Assembly (NCBI GenBank): GCA_021648725.1
Contig: JAKISF010000012.1
Location: 20,261-84,260 of the forward strand
Reading direction: 5' to 3'
Length of the DNA stretch: 64,000 nucleotides
DNA from: Bacteroidales bacterium
GTDB lineage: Bacteria; Bacteroidota; Bacteroidia; Bacteroidales; JAADGE01
Of the stretch, positions 19,478 through 28,023 are shown one piece after another (the stretch's first letter is position 1; every line of letters begins with the position of its first letter). The notes under the pieces are model-generated. The model made no database searches. It was given only the letters and a program-made list of their open reading frames with translations, and was not told the DNA's origin. The position numbers and the translations under genes are program-made.

Positions 19478-19691
19478 TTTTAATAAGTTTAGTTTATATT
19501 TTATTAAATGCAAATTAAAAGAATATCATTTTAATAAATTGAAATATTGACCTATTATAAAACATTTTTGAAGTTGTTATATAATATAGTATAAAAAAAA
19601 CTCTTTTGTGTCGTGCCGGAATTTTAATAATTTTGTGAAAGAATTGACGTTTATTTTATTAAAATGTAATGGGTTTCATTATGTATTTTAA

Positions 19692-19699
19692 TATGTTTG
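19692..19699 (+). promoter_or_regulatory. -7 promoter box of the BatC-like gene
   Basis: TATGTTTG matches TAnnTTTG and ends 26 bases before the ATG at 19725. No clear -33 element is seen. Confidence 0.45.
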
Positions 19700-19724
19700 T
19701 TCGAGGTTTTAAATTTTATTATAA

Positions 19725-20717
19725 ATGAAACAATATATCATAATACTGATATTTTTATTATTCGGAATAAATTCTTTTTCACAATACGAACGAAAATATA
19801 TTCGCTCGGGAAATAAAAATTATAAAAAGGAAGAGTATAATAATTCCGAAGTTGAATATCAGAAAGCATTACTTGAAGACTCATCCTCTTTAGCTGCAAA
19901 TTTTAATTTAGGCAATGCCTATTATAAGCAGAATAAATTTGATTTAGCTGTGCAAAAGCTTACCGAATCACTTAACTTGTGTGATAATAAAAATGAGAAG
20001 GCATCAATTTTCTATAATTTAGGAAACACTAAGTTAAAGCAAGCTCAAAATTTATTAAAACAAGGTAATGCAAAAGAAGTTATGAAAAAAGTTTCAGAAA
20101 GTATTGAGGCTTATAAAAATGCTTTACGAAATAATCCTGCCGATAATGATGCAAAGTTTAATATGCAAATTGCAAAAGAAGTTTTAAAACAATTAAAAGA
20201 ACAACAAAAACAGCAAGAAAACAATCAAGACAGTCAAAATAAGCAACAAAAAGACGAAAAAGAAAACAAAAATCAAGGTAACCAACAAAATAAAGACAGA
20301 GACCAAGGTAAAAACAAAGATTCGGATAACGACGGAATTCCCGACAGCAAAGAAAAGAATGAAGATAATTCCGGAAAAAAACAAAATCCCGATACTGATA
20401 AAGACGGGAAAAAAGATTTTGAAGACACTGATTCGGACAATGACGGAATACCTGATTCATACGAGGCAGGAGATAATCCTGAAAACCCTAAAGATACAGA
20501 TAAAGACGGTATTCCGGATTACAGAGATACTGATTCTGATAATGACGGTATTCCGGACAGTAAAGACCCTGATGCAATACCGAAAGCAATGAAAATTTCG
20601 GACGAAGATGCCAAACGTTTATTGCAGTATATGCAAGAAAAAGAAAAAGAAACATTAAAAAAAGCTAATTTAAAGAAAGCGAAAGGGACAAAAGTAAAAA
20701 CTGAAAAAGATTGGTAA
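19725..20717 (+). CDS. batC: BatC-like TPR protein with thrombospondin type 3 calcium repeats
   Basis: A signal peptide (FGINSFSQ end) is followed by three or so tetratricopeptide repeats (about 25-145: [55 protein letters not shown]). A Gln/Lys/Asn-rich linker follows (about 150-195). Residues about 198-285 hold repeated Asp-rich units such as [20 protein letters not shown] and [10 protein letters not shown], the calcium-binding pattern of thrombospondin type 3 repeats. Its TPR core and place ahead of BatD- and BatE-like genes identify it as the BatC member of the Bacteroides aerotolerance set. The TSP3 block is an addition not expected in BatC. No BatA or BatB precedes it; pckA lies there on the opposite strand. 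Confidence 0.8.
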   Translation: MKQYIIILIFLLFGINSFSQYERKYIRSGNKNYKKEEYNNSEVEYQKALLEDSSSLAANFNLGNAYYKQNKFDLAVQKLTESLNLCDNKNEKASIFYNLGNTKLKQAQNLLKQGNAKEVMKKVSESIEAYKNALRNNPADNDAKFNMQIAKEVLKQLKEQQKQQENNQDSQNKQQKDEKENKNQGNQQNKDRDQGKNKDSDNDGIPDSKEKNEDNSGKKQNPDTDKDGKKDFEDTDSDNDGIPDSYEAGDNPENPKDTDKDGIPDYRDTDSDNDGIPDSKDPDAIPKAMKISDEDAKRLLQYMQEKEKETLKKANLKKAKGTKVKTEKDW

Positions 20718-20885
20718 TTTGTATAAGTGACAATTCGTCAGTATAAAAAAACTTTTTAAATTATTTCGTTTTATGCAATAATTTTAATGATTAAGAAGTT
20801 CTGCGGATAAAAAGCAAATTCCCACATTCATTTTTATTTACAGTAGTCATAAATTTAATTTATTGCATACATTTTGTTATTTTAC

Positions 20886-20916
20886 TTTGGCAAAAGTTGT
20901 TTAACTTGTAAATTTG
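20886..20916 (+). promoter_or_regulatory. Consensus Bacteroidota promoter ending just before an ATG
   Basis: TTTG at 20886-20889, 19 bases, then TAAATTTG at 20909-20916 is a full match to the TTTG-N19-TAnnTTTG consensus. The -7 box ends six bases before the ATG at 20923, so the transcript should start at or next to the start codon (leaderless or nearly so). Confidence 0.65.
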
Positions 20917-20922
20917 TAAAAT

Positions 20923-21357
20923 ATGAAGAATTTAATTTTAGTATTGTTTGTAAGTGCAAGTTTTTCTTTAAATGCACAAGTAGAATTTAAAGCAAGTATT
21001 TCAAAAGATGCAGTAATAACAGGTGAACCTTTTAAATTAGAGTATAAGATTAATCAAAACTTTGACAACTTTACTTTACCTGACTTTGAAGGCATAGAAC
21101 TTATTTCAGGTCCGAATACGTCAATGCAGCAAAGTATCAATTTCACAAACGGAGAAATGCAAAAAACAACTTCGGTTACTTATACTTATTTTTTAAAAGC
21201 AACAGAACCCGGCATACAAACTATTCAACCGGCAGAAGTTAAAATCAATGGCGAATATTTTTATTCAAATTCTGTTGATGTGATTGTTGTTGAAGGCAAT
21301 TACCATAATCCGAAAGAAGACAAAGGTAAAAATATTAAAGGAACATCAAGGTTATAG
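20923..21357 (+). CDS. Single-domain BatD-like secreted protein
   Basis: The 144-residue protein has a signal peptide (cleaved near LNAQ) and one immunoglobulin-like domain. It closely parallels the N-terminal domain of the BatD gene that follows: both share the order phi-x-A-x(2)-K-phi-x(2)-G-E-x-F, FxxPxFxxxxxxxGP and PGxxTIxxAEVxxxGxxYxSN. It stops where full BatD proteins continue with further domains and a membrane helix, so it is a stand-alone paralogue or a truncated duplicate. It starts at the edge of a consensus promoter and ends 17 bases before batD, so it probably opens the second Bat transcription unit. Confidence 0.75.
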   Translation: MKNLILVLFVSASFSLNAQVEFKASISKDAVITGEPFKLEYKINQNFDNFTLPDFEGIELISGPNTSMQQSINFTNGEMQKTTSVTYTYFLKATEPGIQTIQPAEVKINGEYFYSNSVDVIVVEGNYHNPKEDKGKNIKGTSRL

Positions 21358-21374
21358 TTAGTGATATATTAGTT

Positions 21375-23219
21375 ATGAAGAGAATATTGTTATATGTTTT
21401 TTTATTTGTCTTTATTGCATCTTGCGAATACGAAGTAAGCATTGAAAGCAATTCTTCCGGAGAAAATATTTCGAAACCCGATACTGATAAGCAAGAAATA
21501 AAAACTGATATAAAATTTACGGCAGAAGCAGAAAAGATAGTTGAAGGCGGTGAGGTTTTTCAAGTGACATATTCAGTAAATGCAAATGTAAGTAACTTCT
21601 CTCCGCCAAATTTTAAGAATTTTGATGTATTAGCCGGTCCTTTTACTTCATCGTCTTCCTCTACGCAAATAATAAACGGAAAGAGAAGCAGTAAGGTTTC
21701 AAATTCATATATTTATAATATCTCGGCACAAACCCCGGGAACATATACAATTTCGGCTGCTGAAGTTAGGGTAGGAGGAAATACCTATAAGTCAAATACA
21801 CTTGAAATTAAGGTAATAGGTGAAGCAAAGCAGAATAAAACAAATAACTCAAATAATAATAAAAGGCAAATATCAAATAAAGATATTTTTTTAAGTACTG
21901 AATACAGCAGCACTAATGTTTACAAAGGAGAATATATAATAGCAACAACAAAAATTTACACAATAAAAGATTTTCAAAATGTATCCGAAATAAAATTCCC
22001 TGATTATAACGGGTTTTGGTCAGAAGTACTGAAAGCACCGCGACAATTAAATTTTAAAAATGAATTGATTAACGGAAAAAAATATAAATCGGCATTGTTG
22101 AAACAAACATTATTGTTTGCCCAAAAACCGGGTAATTATACTGTTTCTCCTTATGAAATTGAATTGCAAATTAAGAAAAAAGACGGAAAAACAAGAGATT
22201 TCTTCGGAAAAATTGTTGACAACTATAAGCTGATTAATAAAAAGTTAAGTACAGGAAAACAAACTATTACTGTAAAACCTTTGCCGCAACCAGTACCTGA
22301 TAATTTTTCGGGAATTACCGGAAAAAATATCAAAATAGAAGTTAATATCGACAATAACAACATAAAAACCGATGAAAGTGCAAATTTACAAATATCTGTT
22401 TCAGGAAACGGAAATTTATATTTACTGAATGAACTGAAATTAGAACTACCCGAAGGAATTAAACATTTTAAACCGCAGGTTGAGAAAACAGAAAAATATA
22501 CCGAAAAAGGAGCATATTCCGAAAAACAATTTAATTATATTATTGTCGGTAATAAAACAGGAACTTATTCATTGCCGGCATTTAATTTTGTATATTTCGA
22601 TACGAAATCGGAAACTTATAAAACAGTTTCAGGAAAAGAAATTAAATTAAATGTTGAAAAAGGTTCAGGATACATTTCTCCGGAAGATTTAGATAAGAAC
22701 AAATTAAGTAAAGATATAAGACATATTAAAACTGAGAATCCTAATTTTCTTAAAATTAATTCAACATTCGGCGGTTCGTTTTTGTATTACTTATTGTTTG
22801 TGATTTTATTATCTGTATTTTTTATCTTTTTACTTATACGAAAAAAATATATTGCTGCAAACAGCGATATTATTAAAGTAAAAAAGAAAAAAGCCGGTAA
22901 AGTTTCTCAAAAACGACTTAAAACAGCTTATAAATTTATGAATGAAAATAACGAACAAGCGTTCTATAAAGAAATTTTAACAGGTATTTGGGGATATTTA
23001 AGTGATAAAATGTCTGTAAATGCTGATTCATTAACTAATGAAAGCATTCAAAAACTTTTGAAAAAAAGAAATGTTTCTGATGAAACAATAAGCAAAATGA
23101 TGAATGTTATAGAAATTTGCGGATATGCACAATACGGACCGTCAGGAGACGAAGGAAAACCTGAAAAAATATATGAAGATACAGCAAAAATTATTAACGA
23201 TTTAGAAGCATCTTTATAA
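21375..23219 (+). CDS. batD: BatD-family aerotolerance lipoprotein
   Basis: This 614-residue envelope protein belongs to the Bacteroides aerotolerance (Bat) complex, which is linked to oxidative-stress tolerance in B. fragilis; the mechanism is unknown. The N-terminus is a lipoprotein-type signal with lipobox FIASC (Cys near residue 17). Several Ig-like domains follow (about 45-150, 170-300 and 320-440), typical of BatD. A membrane helix lies at about 466-490 (YYLLFVILLSVFFIFLLI), followed by a cytoplasmic helical tail of about 110 residues. Having both a lipobox and a downstream membrane helix is slightly odd; the first segment may be an ordinary signal peptide. It lies 11 bases before the batE-like gene. 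Confidence 0.85.
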   Translation: MKRILLYVFLFVFIASCEYEVSIESNSSGENISKPDTDKQEIKTDIKFTAEAEKIVEGGEVFQVTYSVNANVSNFSPPNFKNFDVLAGPFTSSSSSTQIINGKRSSKVSNSYIYNISAQTPGTYTISAAEVRVGGNTYKSNTLEIKVIGEAKQNKTNNSNNNKRQISNKDIFLSTEYSSTNVYKGEYIIATTKIYTIKDFQNVSEIKFPDYNGFWSEVLKAPRQLNFKNELINGKKYKSALLKQTLLFAQKPGNYTVSPYEIELQIKKKDGKTRDFFGKIVDNYKLINKKLSTGKQTITVKPLPQPVPDNFSGITGKNIKIEVNIDNNNIKTDESANLQISVSGNGNLYLLNELKLELPEGIKHFKPQVEKTEKYTEKGAYSEKQFNYIIVGNKTGTYSLPAFNFVYFDTKSETYKTVSGKEIKLNVEKGSGYISPEDLDKNKLSKDIRHIKTENPNFLKINSTFGGSFLYYLLFVILLSVFFIFLLIRKKYIAANSDIIKVKKKKAGKVSQKRLKTAYKFMNENNEQAFYKEILTGIWGYLSDKMSVNADSLTNESIQKLLKKRNVSDETISKMMNVIEICGYAQYGPSGDEGKPEKIYEDTAKIINDLEASL

Positions 23220-23230
23220 ACTTTTAATAC

Positions 23231-23989
23231 ATGAAAAAAATCCTAAACATAATTGTTGTTATTGTTTCTTTTTCTACTGTCTCATTGTCAGGCAATTATG
23301 AGCAAAAATTTAAAGAGGCAAATAATTTATATTCACAAAATAAATTTGAAGAAGCATTAAGTTTATATAATGAAATTATTTCCGGAGGCTTTGAATCTGC
23401 AGATTTATATTACAATGCGGCAAATACATCATACCGTTTAAACAGAGTAGGAGAGAGTATCTATTTTTACGAAAAAGCATTGCAATTAAATCCGAATAAT
23501 GAAGATTATAGATACAACCTCGAATTAGCCGAATTAAGAGTAAAGAATATTCCGAATGTTTTACCGAAAACGGCAATAATTACCTTTTTTGATGAATTGG
23601 TTTATTCTGCATCTGTAAAATTCTGGGCTAAGCTCAGTATCGGATTGTTTGTTTTGTTTTTGCTGCTGTTTTTTTTATACATCAAATCGCAGCATTCTCG
23701 ACAAAAGAAAATAATGTTTTTAGGCTCTGTTATCATTTTATTCTTTTCTTTGCTTGCTGTATTTTTTACACAATATCAAAGTTCCGCTTTAAAATCAGAT
23801 TCAACGGCAATTGTTATTATAAAAGAGTTTCAAGCAAAAAGTTCCCCCGATAATTCGGCAACAGAGTTATTTCCGATTTTTGAAGGTTATAAAGTTGAAA
23901 TTGAGGATAGTTCTGATGATTGGCTTGAAATTAAATTGACCGACGGCAAAAAAGCATGGATAAAAGAAGAAAACATTAAACGATTATAA
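23231..23989 (+). CDS. batE: BatE-like TPR - membrane - SH3 protein
   Basis: The 252-residue protein has a signal peptide, then tetratricopeptide repeats (about 25-115: EEALSLYNEIISGGFES, LYYNAANTSYRLNRVGES, FYEKALQLNPNNEDY). Two membrane helices follow (about 131-154 and 163-184), then a bacterial SH3-like domain (about 190-252, ending DDWLEIKLTDGKKAWIKEE). TPR plus paired helices plus SH3 is the BatE architecture. It follows batD by 11 bases and precedes a 57-residue membrane protein and ygiQ. A structural role within the Bat membrane complex is inferred from the family. Confidence 0.85.
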   Translation: MKKILNIIVVIVSFSTVSLSGNYEQKFKEANNLYSQNKFEEALSLYNEIISGGFESADLYYNAANTSYRLNRVGESIYFYEKALQLNPNNEDYRYNLELAELRVKNIPNVLPKTAIITFFDELVYSASVKFWAKLSIGLFVLFLLLFFLYIKSQHSRQKKIMFLGSVIILFFSLLAVFFTQYQSSALKSDSTAIVIIKEFQAKSSPDNSATELFPIFEGYKVEIEDSSDDWLEIKLTDGKKAWIKEENIKRL

Positions 23990-24002
23990 TAACTGAAATA
24001 TA

Positions 24003-24176
24003 ATGAACAAAACAAAACTTGCCAGAATCTTTATGTTGATATTCGGAGTTATATTCCTTACAGCAGGCATTATTACTTTTCTTGCCAAAATAGATATGAC
24101 TAATAATTTCGGCTTTTTTCTTACCGGAGGATTATTGGTATTTCTCGGTTTAACTTGGAAGAAAAATAAAGAGTAA
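24003..24176 (+). CDS. 57-residue membrane protein
   Basis: The ATG at 24003 opens a 57-codon frame ending in TAA at 24174-24176. It encodes a short basic start (MNKTKLAR) and two hydrophobic helices (IFMLIFGVIFLTAGIITFL and FGFFLTGGLLVFLGL) joined by a short loop, with a basic tail KKNKE. It starts 13 bases after batE and ends 4 bases before ygiQ, so the position strongly supports a real co-transcribed gene. The family is not recognised. Confidence 0.65.
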   Translation: MNKTKLARIFMLIFGVIFLTAGIITFLAKIDMTNNFGFFLTGGLLVFLGLTWKKNKE

Positions 24177-24180
24177 ATAT

Positions 24181-26010
24181 ATGACTCTGCAACACAAAAT
24201 TACCGATTTCCTTCCTACAACAAAAAAAGAACTTAAAGCTTTTGATTGGGACGAACTTGACGTAATCATTTTCTCCGGAGATGCTTATGTCGATCATCCG
24301 GCATTCGGAGCAGCTGTTATCGGCAGAGTAATTCAAAATGCAGGTTTGCGTGTTGCAATTGTTTCGCAACCGAACTGGAGAGATGATTTGCGAGATTTTA
24401 AGAAGCTTGGAGCTCCGCGTCTGTTTTTCGGTGTAACAGCCGGAAATATGGACAGCATGATTAATCATTACACCGCAAACAAACGCCTGCGTTCAAATGA
24501 TGCTTACACGGTTGACGGTAAAGCCGGACAAAGACCCGATTATGCCGTAACGGTTTATACAAAAATACTTAAAGAATTATATCCTGATACACCTGTTGTT
24601 ATCGGCGGCATTGAAGCATCTTTAAGGCGATTAACACATTACGATTATTGGTCTGACAAACTTAAACCTTCGGTTCTTATTGAAAGCGGTGCCGATTTAT
24701 TGGTTTACGGAAACGGTGAAAAATCAATTGCCGAAATTGCCCGCTTGGCTGCAAAAGGAGTTCCTGTTTCAAATATGAAAAATATCCCTCAAACAACTTA
24801 TTTGACAGGTTATGAATTAAATACAAAAAAGAAAGAAACCAAACATCCTGCTTTATTCTTGCACAGTCACGAAGATTGTTTGAAAGATAAAAAAAAGTTT
24901 GCCGAAAATTTTAAACAAATTGAAATTCAGTCAAATCAAATTCACGCAAAAATCTTAAAACAAAAAACAGGAAAATTTTATGTGAATGTCAATCCGCCGC
25001 ATCCGCTTACAAGCGAAAAAGAATTAGACGGTTTTTACGGTTTGCCTTATACCCGACTTCCGCATCCGAAATATAAAAATAAAGGAAATATTCCGGCTTA
25101 TGAAATGATTAAATTTTCGATAAATATGCATCGGGGTTGTTTCGGAGCTTGCAGTTTTTGTACTATTTCGGCACATCAGGGAAAGTTTGTTTCAAGTCGT
25201 TCCGAAAAATCAATTTTGAAAGAAGTTGATGAAATAACTAAAATGCCCGATTTCAGAGGTACGATAAGTGATTTGGGCGGACCTTCGGCAAATATGTATA
25301 AAATGCAGGGCAAAGATTTGAAGATTTGCGAAAAATGTAAACGTCCTTCCTGCATTTTTCCCGATATTTGCTTTAACCTTAATACCGACCATTCGGCTTT
25401 AACCGAAATTTACAAAAAAACTCGTAAGCATCCGAAAATAAAACATGCTTTTATAGGAAGCGGCATTCGTTACGATATGCTTTTTAATAAACAAGGTAAA
25501 ATAGTAGGCGATAAAGCGGAATATACAAAAGAATTGATAAAATATCATGTTTCCGGAAGGTTAAAAGTAGCTCCGGAACATACCGAAGATAAGGTGCTGA
25601 AAATAATGAGAAAACCATCTTTTGATTTGTTTTATAAGTTCAAAAAATATTTTGAGGAAATTAATCGTGAGCAAAAAATGAATCAGCAAATAATTCCGTA
25701 TTTTATTTCAAGCCATCCCGGAAGCAAAGATTCGGATATGGCGGAACTTGCCGGTAAAACAAAAAAACTTGATTTTAAATTGGAACAGGTACAAGATTTA
25801 ACTCCTACCCCTATGACGGTTGCCGCAGTAATTTATTATTCAGGTTATCATCCTTACACGCTTGAAAAGGTTTACACCGCACGCAGTAAAGAGCAAAAAC
25901 TTACCCAGAGGATGTTCTTCTTTTGGTATAAAAAAGAATATCGACAAAAAATAAAAGATAAACTTCTGAAAATGAAGCGGAAAGATTTAGTTAAGAAGTT
26001 GTTTTCGTGA
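24181..26010 (+). CDS. ygiQ: YgiQ-family radical SAM protein
   Basis: This is a cytosolic radical S-adenosylmethionine enzyme of unknown substrate. The 609-residue protein has an N-terminal cobalamin-like Rossmann region (about 20-190, VIGGIEASLRRLTHYDYW). The iron-sulfur motif is HRGCFGACSFC (Cys320, Cys324, Cys327), the CxxxCxxC signature. Downstream are family landmarks DLGGPSANMY, CKRPSCIFPDIC, LKVAPEHTED and QDLTPTPMTVAAVIYYSG. Length matches the family. It ends the bat-like transcription unit. A functional link to Bat proteins is not established. Confidence 0.95.
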   Translation: MTLQHKITDFLPTTKKELKAFDWDELDVIIFSGDAYVDHPAFGAAVIGRVIQNAGLRVAIVSQPNWRDDLRDFKKLGAPRLFFGVTAGNMDSMINHYTANKRLRSNDAYTVDGKAGQRPDYAVTVYTKILKELYPDTPVVIGGIEASLRRLTHYDYWSDKLKPSVLIESGADLLVYGNGEKSIAEIARLAAKGVPVSNMKNIPQTTYLTGYELNTKKKETKHPALFLHSHEDCLKDKKKFAENFKQIEIQSNQIHAKILKQKTGKFYVNVNPPHPLTSEKELDGFYGLPYTRLPHPKYKNKGNIPAYEMIKFSINMHRGCFGACSFCTISAHQGKFVSSRSEKSILKEVDEITKMPDFRGTISDLGGPSANMYKMQGKDLKICEKCKRPSCIFPDICFNLNTDHSALTEIYKKTRKHPKIKHAFIGSGIRYDMLFNKQGKIVGDKAEYTKELIKYHVSGRLKVAPEHTEDKVLKIMRKPSFDLFYKFKKYFEEINREQKMNQQIIPYFISSHPGSKDSDMAELAGKTKKLDFKLEQVQDLTPTPMTVAAVIYYSGYHPYTLEKVYTARSKEQKLTQRMFFFWYKKEYRQKIKDKLLKMKRKDLVKKLFS

Positions 26011-26016
26011 AGTTAA

Positions 26017-26763
26017 CTACTTTATGCTGTCACAATCAAACCCAACATCACTTACTTTATATTTTGTTCCGCAATCATGTGAAAAATGCCACCATTCAGA
26101 ATTTATACCGATAAAATGATGTTTTTGCATAATTGTTCTTAATAACATTCTGTTTTGAAAAATTGTATCATTAAATCCTCTGTAGAAAGTACGTCCTTTC
26201 ATGCTTAAATCATCATGATCGGTTCCCATATCAATGTCATTCCCCTCTAAATCCGTTAAACTCAAATCTATTGCACTGCCTCTGTTATGTCGAGAGCCTG
26301 TTGCCGGATTTGCGACCAAGCCCACAATCGGAATTTTTTCCCACATAATTTTTTGAACTGATAACGGTCTGTAGCAATCAAATAATTTTATTTTATAACC
26401 TAATGATTTGAATTCGGATTGCACCCGCAATAAATCTTTCAAAACTTCATATCTCAACAAACATTTTGCACAAGGGTATAAAATTGTATCAAGAAAATTG
26501 TCGGCTGTTGCATATCTTATGTCGAGAATAAACTCATCCGTAAATAAAGTAACATCAACTAAATCAATATCTTCAAAAGGTGCAGTTAATGTGTCTAAAA
26601 AAACGGGTTCCGGCTCGGGAACATCAAACTTAACGAAAGTATCTTTGTTTAAAACTTTTTGTGCGAGCAGTTTATTATCTTGTTCCGTTTGTGTATTATT
26701 GCATGCCGAAAAAAGTATTACAAATGTTGAAAATAAAAGGAGGATGTAATATTTTATATTCAT
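26017..26763 (-). CDS. VanX-like D-alanyl-D-alanine dipeptidase lipoprotein
   Basis: This zinc metallopeptidase (M15D/VanX family) cleaves D-Ala-D-Ala dipeptide, here probably for peptidoglycan turnover. The ATG at 26763 gives MNIKYYILLL and a lipobox LFSAC, so it is a membrane-tethered periplasmic lipoprotein, unlike cytosolic VanX. An ATG at 26781 would add six residues before the signal and is less likely. Zinc and catalytic residues are visible in SRHNRGSAIDL (His, Asp) and NSEWWHFSHDC (Glu, His), with FDCYRPLSVQ matching the substrate-binding Arg region. There is no vanA/vanH partner, so resistance is not implied. Convergent with ygiQ (6-base gap). Confidence 0.9.
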   Translation of the reverse strand: MNIKYYILLLFSTFVILFSACNNTQTEQDNKLLAQKVLNKDTFVKFDVPEPEPVFLDTLTAPFEDIDLVDVTLFTDEFILDIRYATADNFLDTILYPCAKCLLRYEVLKDLLRVQSEFKSLGYKIKLFDCYRPLSVQKIMWEKIPIVGLVANPATGSRHNRGSAIDLSLTDLEGNDIDMGTDHDDLSMKGRTFYRGFNDTIFQNRMLLRTIMQKHHFIGINSEWWHFSHDCGTKYKVSDVGFDCDSIK

Positions 26764-26808
26764 AATACGAAGAGTAAACAAAATATAAAAGTAAGAAATA
26801 AATATGAA

Positions 26809-27942
26809 ATGAAGATACCTTATTATATATACCTTATATTAATTATGTTTTTAATCAGCTGTTCTCCCGATAAAAAGGAAGCAACGCAAAACAATTCACT
26901 AAACATAATTAATAATAAATATGCCGAATTATTCAAAATTCAGGAAGAGGAAGGCATTAAGTTTTTAACAATTTTTGACAAATCAGGAAATAAAAAAGAA
27001 GAGTATGTCTTGATTCCGAAAGCACAAAAAATACCGGATTCTTTAAAACAAAACAATATAATAAGAACTCCGGTTGAAGTTGTAGTGTGCCTTTCAACAA
27101 CGCATATTGCTTTTTTGGACATTTTGGAGCAAACAAATAAGATTAAAGCAGTATCAGGCAGTCAATATATTTATAATGGGAGTGTTAGAGAAGGAATAGA
27201 AAGCAATAAAATAAAAGATGTAGGTTATGAAAATTTGCTTGATTTTGAAACATTATTAAGTTTAAAACCTGATATGGTAACGGTTTATGATATTAACGGA
27301 AGCATTTCTCCTACGATTAATAAACTTAAGAAATTTAATATCCCGGTTGTTCAAATCAATGAATATTTAGAATCATCGTTATTAGGACAAGCTGAATGGA
27401 TAAAGTTTTTTGCTGAATTTTTCAATAAAAGAGAACTTGCAAAAACACGATTTAATAAAATATCAAAATCATATAATCAAATGAAAAACTTAACAGATAC
27501 AATAAAAAATACCCCGACTGTTTTAGTAAATATGCCTTGGAAAGGAACATGGTATATTCCCGGCGGCAAATCAAATATTGCACAACTTGTAAAAGATGCG
27601 GGCGGCAATTATTTATGGTCAGAAACAAAAGAAAAACATAACATACCTCTAAATATTGAAGATGTGTATCTGAAAGCAAATCGGGCAGATGTGTGGTTGA
27701 ATACCGGGCAGGCAAATTCAATAAATAATGTAATTGAAACAGACAAAAGGTTGAATGAGTTTAAAGCAATTCAAACAAATTCAGTTTATAACAGAAACAA
27801 ACGATTAAACAAATCGGGAGGAAATGATTATATGGAATCCGGCACCGTAAGACCCGATTTAATTTTAAAAGATTTAATTAAAATTTTACATCCGGAACTT
27901 TTGCCCGAGCATAACCTTTTTTACTATACAAAATTGCAATAA
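26809..27942 (+). CDS. TroA-like ABC transporter substrate-binding lipoprotein
   Basis: The 377-residue lipoprotein (lipobox MFLISC) has the two-lobe helical-backbone fold of class III binding proteins for iron complexes, heme or cobalamin. Evidence: VVCLSTTHIAFLDIL, DVGYENLLDFETLLSLKPDMV, the long linking helix after NIPVVQINEY, and DAGGNYLW. It lies close to the divergent dipeptidase gene (45 bases). No permease or ATPase gene accompanies it, so ligand and partner transporter are unknown. The long N-terminal extension (about 20-85) before the first lobe is not assigned. Confidence 0.85.
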   Translation: MKIPYYIYLILIMFLISCSPDKKEATQNNSLNIINNKYAELFKIQEEEGIKFLTIFDKSGNKKEEYVLIPKAQKIPDSLKQNNIIRTPVEVVVCLSTTHIAFLDILEQTNKIKAVSGSQYIYNGSVREGIESNKIKDVGYENLLDFETLLSLKPDMVTVYDINGSISPTINKLKKFNIPVVQINEYLESSLLGQAEWIKFFAEFFNKRELAKTRFNKISKSYNQMKNLTDTIKNTPTVLVNMPWKGTWYIPGGKSNIAQLVKDAGGNYLWSETKEKHNIPLNIEDVYLKANRADVWLNTGQANSINNVIETDKRLNEFKAIQTNSVYNRNKRLNKSGGNDYMESGTVRPDLILKDLIKILHPELLPEHNLFYYTKLQ

Positions 27943-27968
27943 AAATAGTTAGATTTATTCTAATAATT

Positions 27969-27976
27969 TATATTTG
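27969..27976 (+). promoter_or_regulatory. -7 promoter box of the aconitase-family gene
   Basis: TATATTTG matches TAnnTTTG, 47 bases before the ATG at 28024. It separates this gene from the upstream binding-protein gene. Confidence 0.5.
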
Positions 27977-28023
27977 TAAGCTAAATTAAAATTAAAAAAA
28001 ACAATTCAAAAAAATATAGAACT

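Noticed and set aside
20740..20775. TGAC-aattc-GTCA hairpin after the BatC-like gene
   Set aside because: A four-base stem is not convincing as a terminator.
26017..26763. Vancomycin-resistance dipeptidase
   Set aside because: VanX-like, but lipid-anchored and without vanA, vanH or regulators, so a cell-wall turnover role is more likely.
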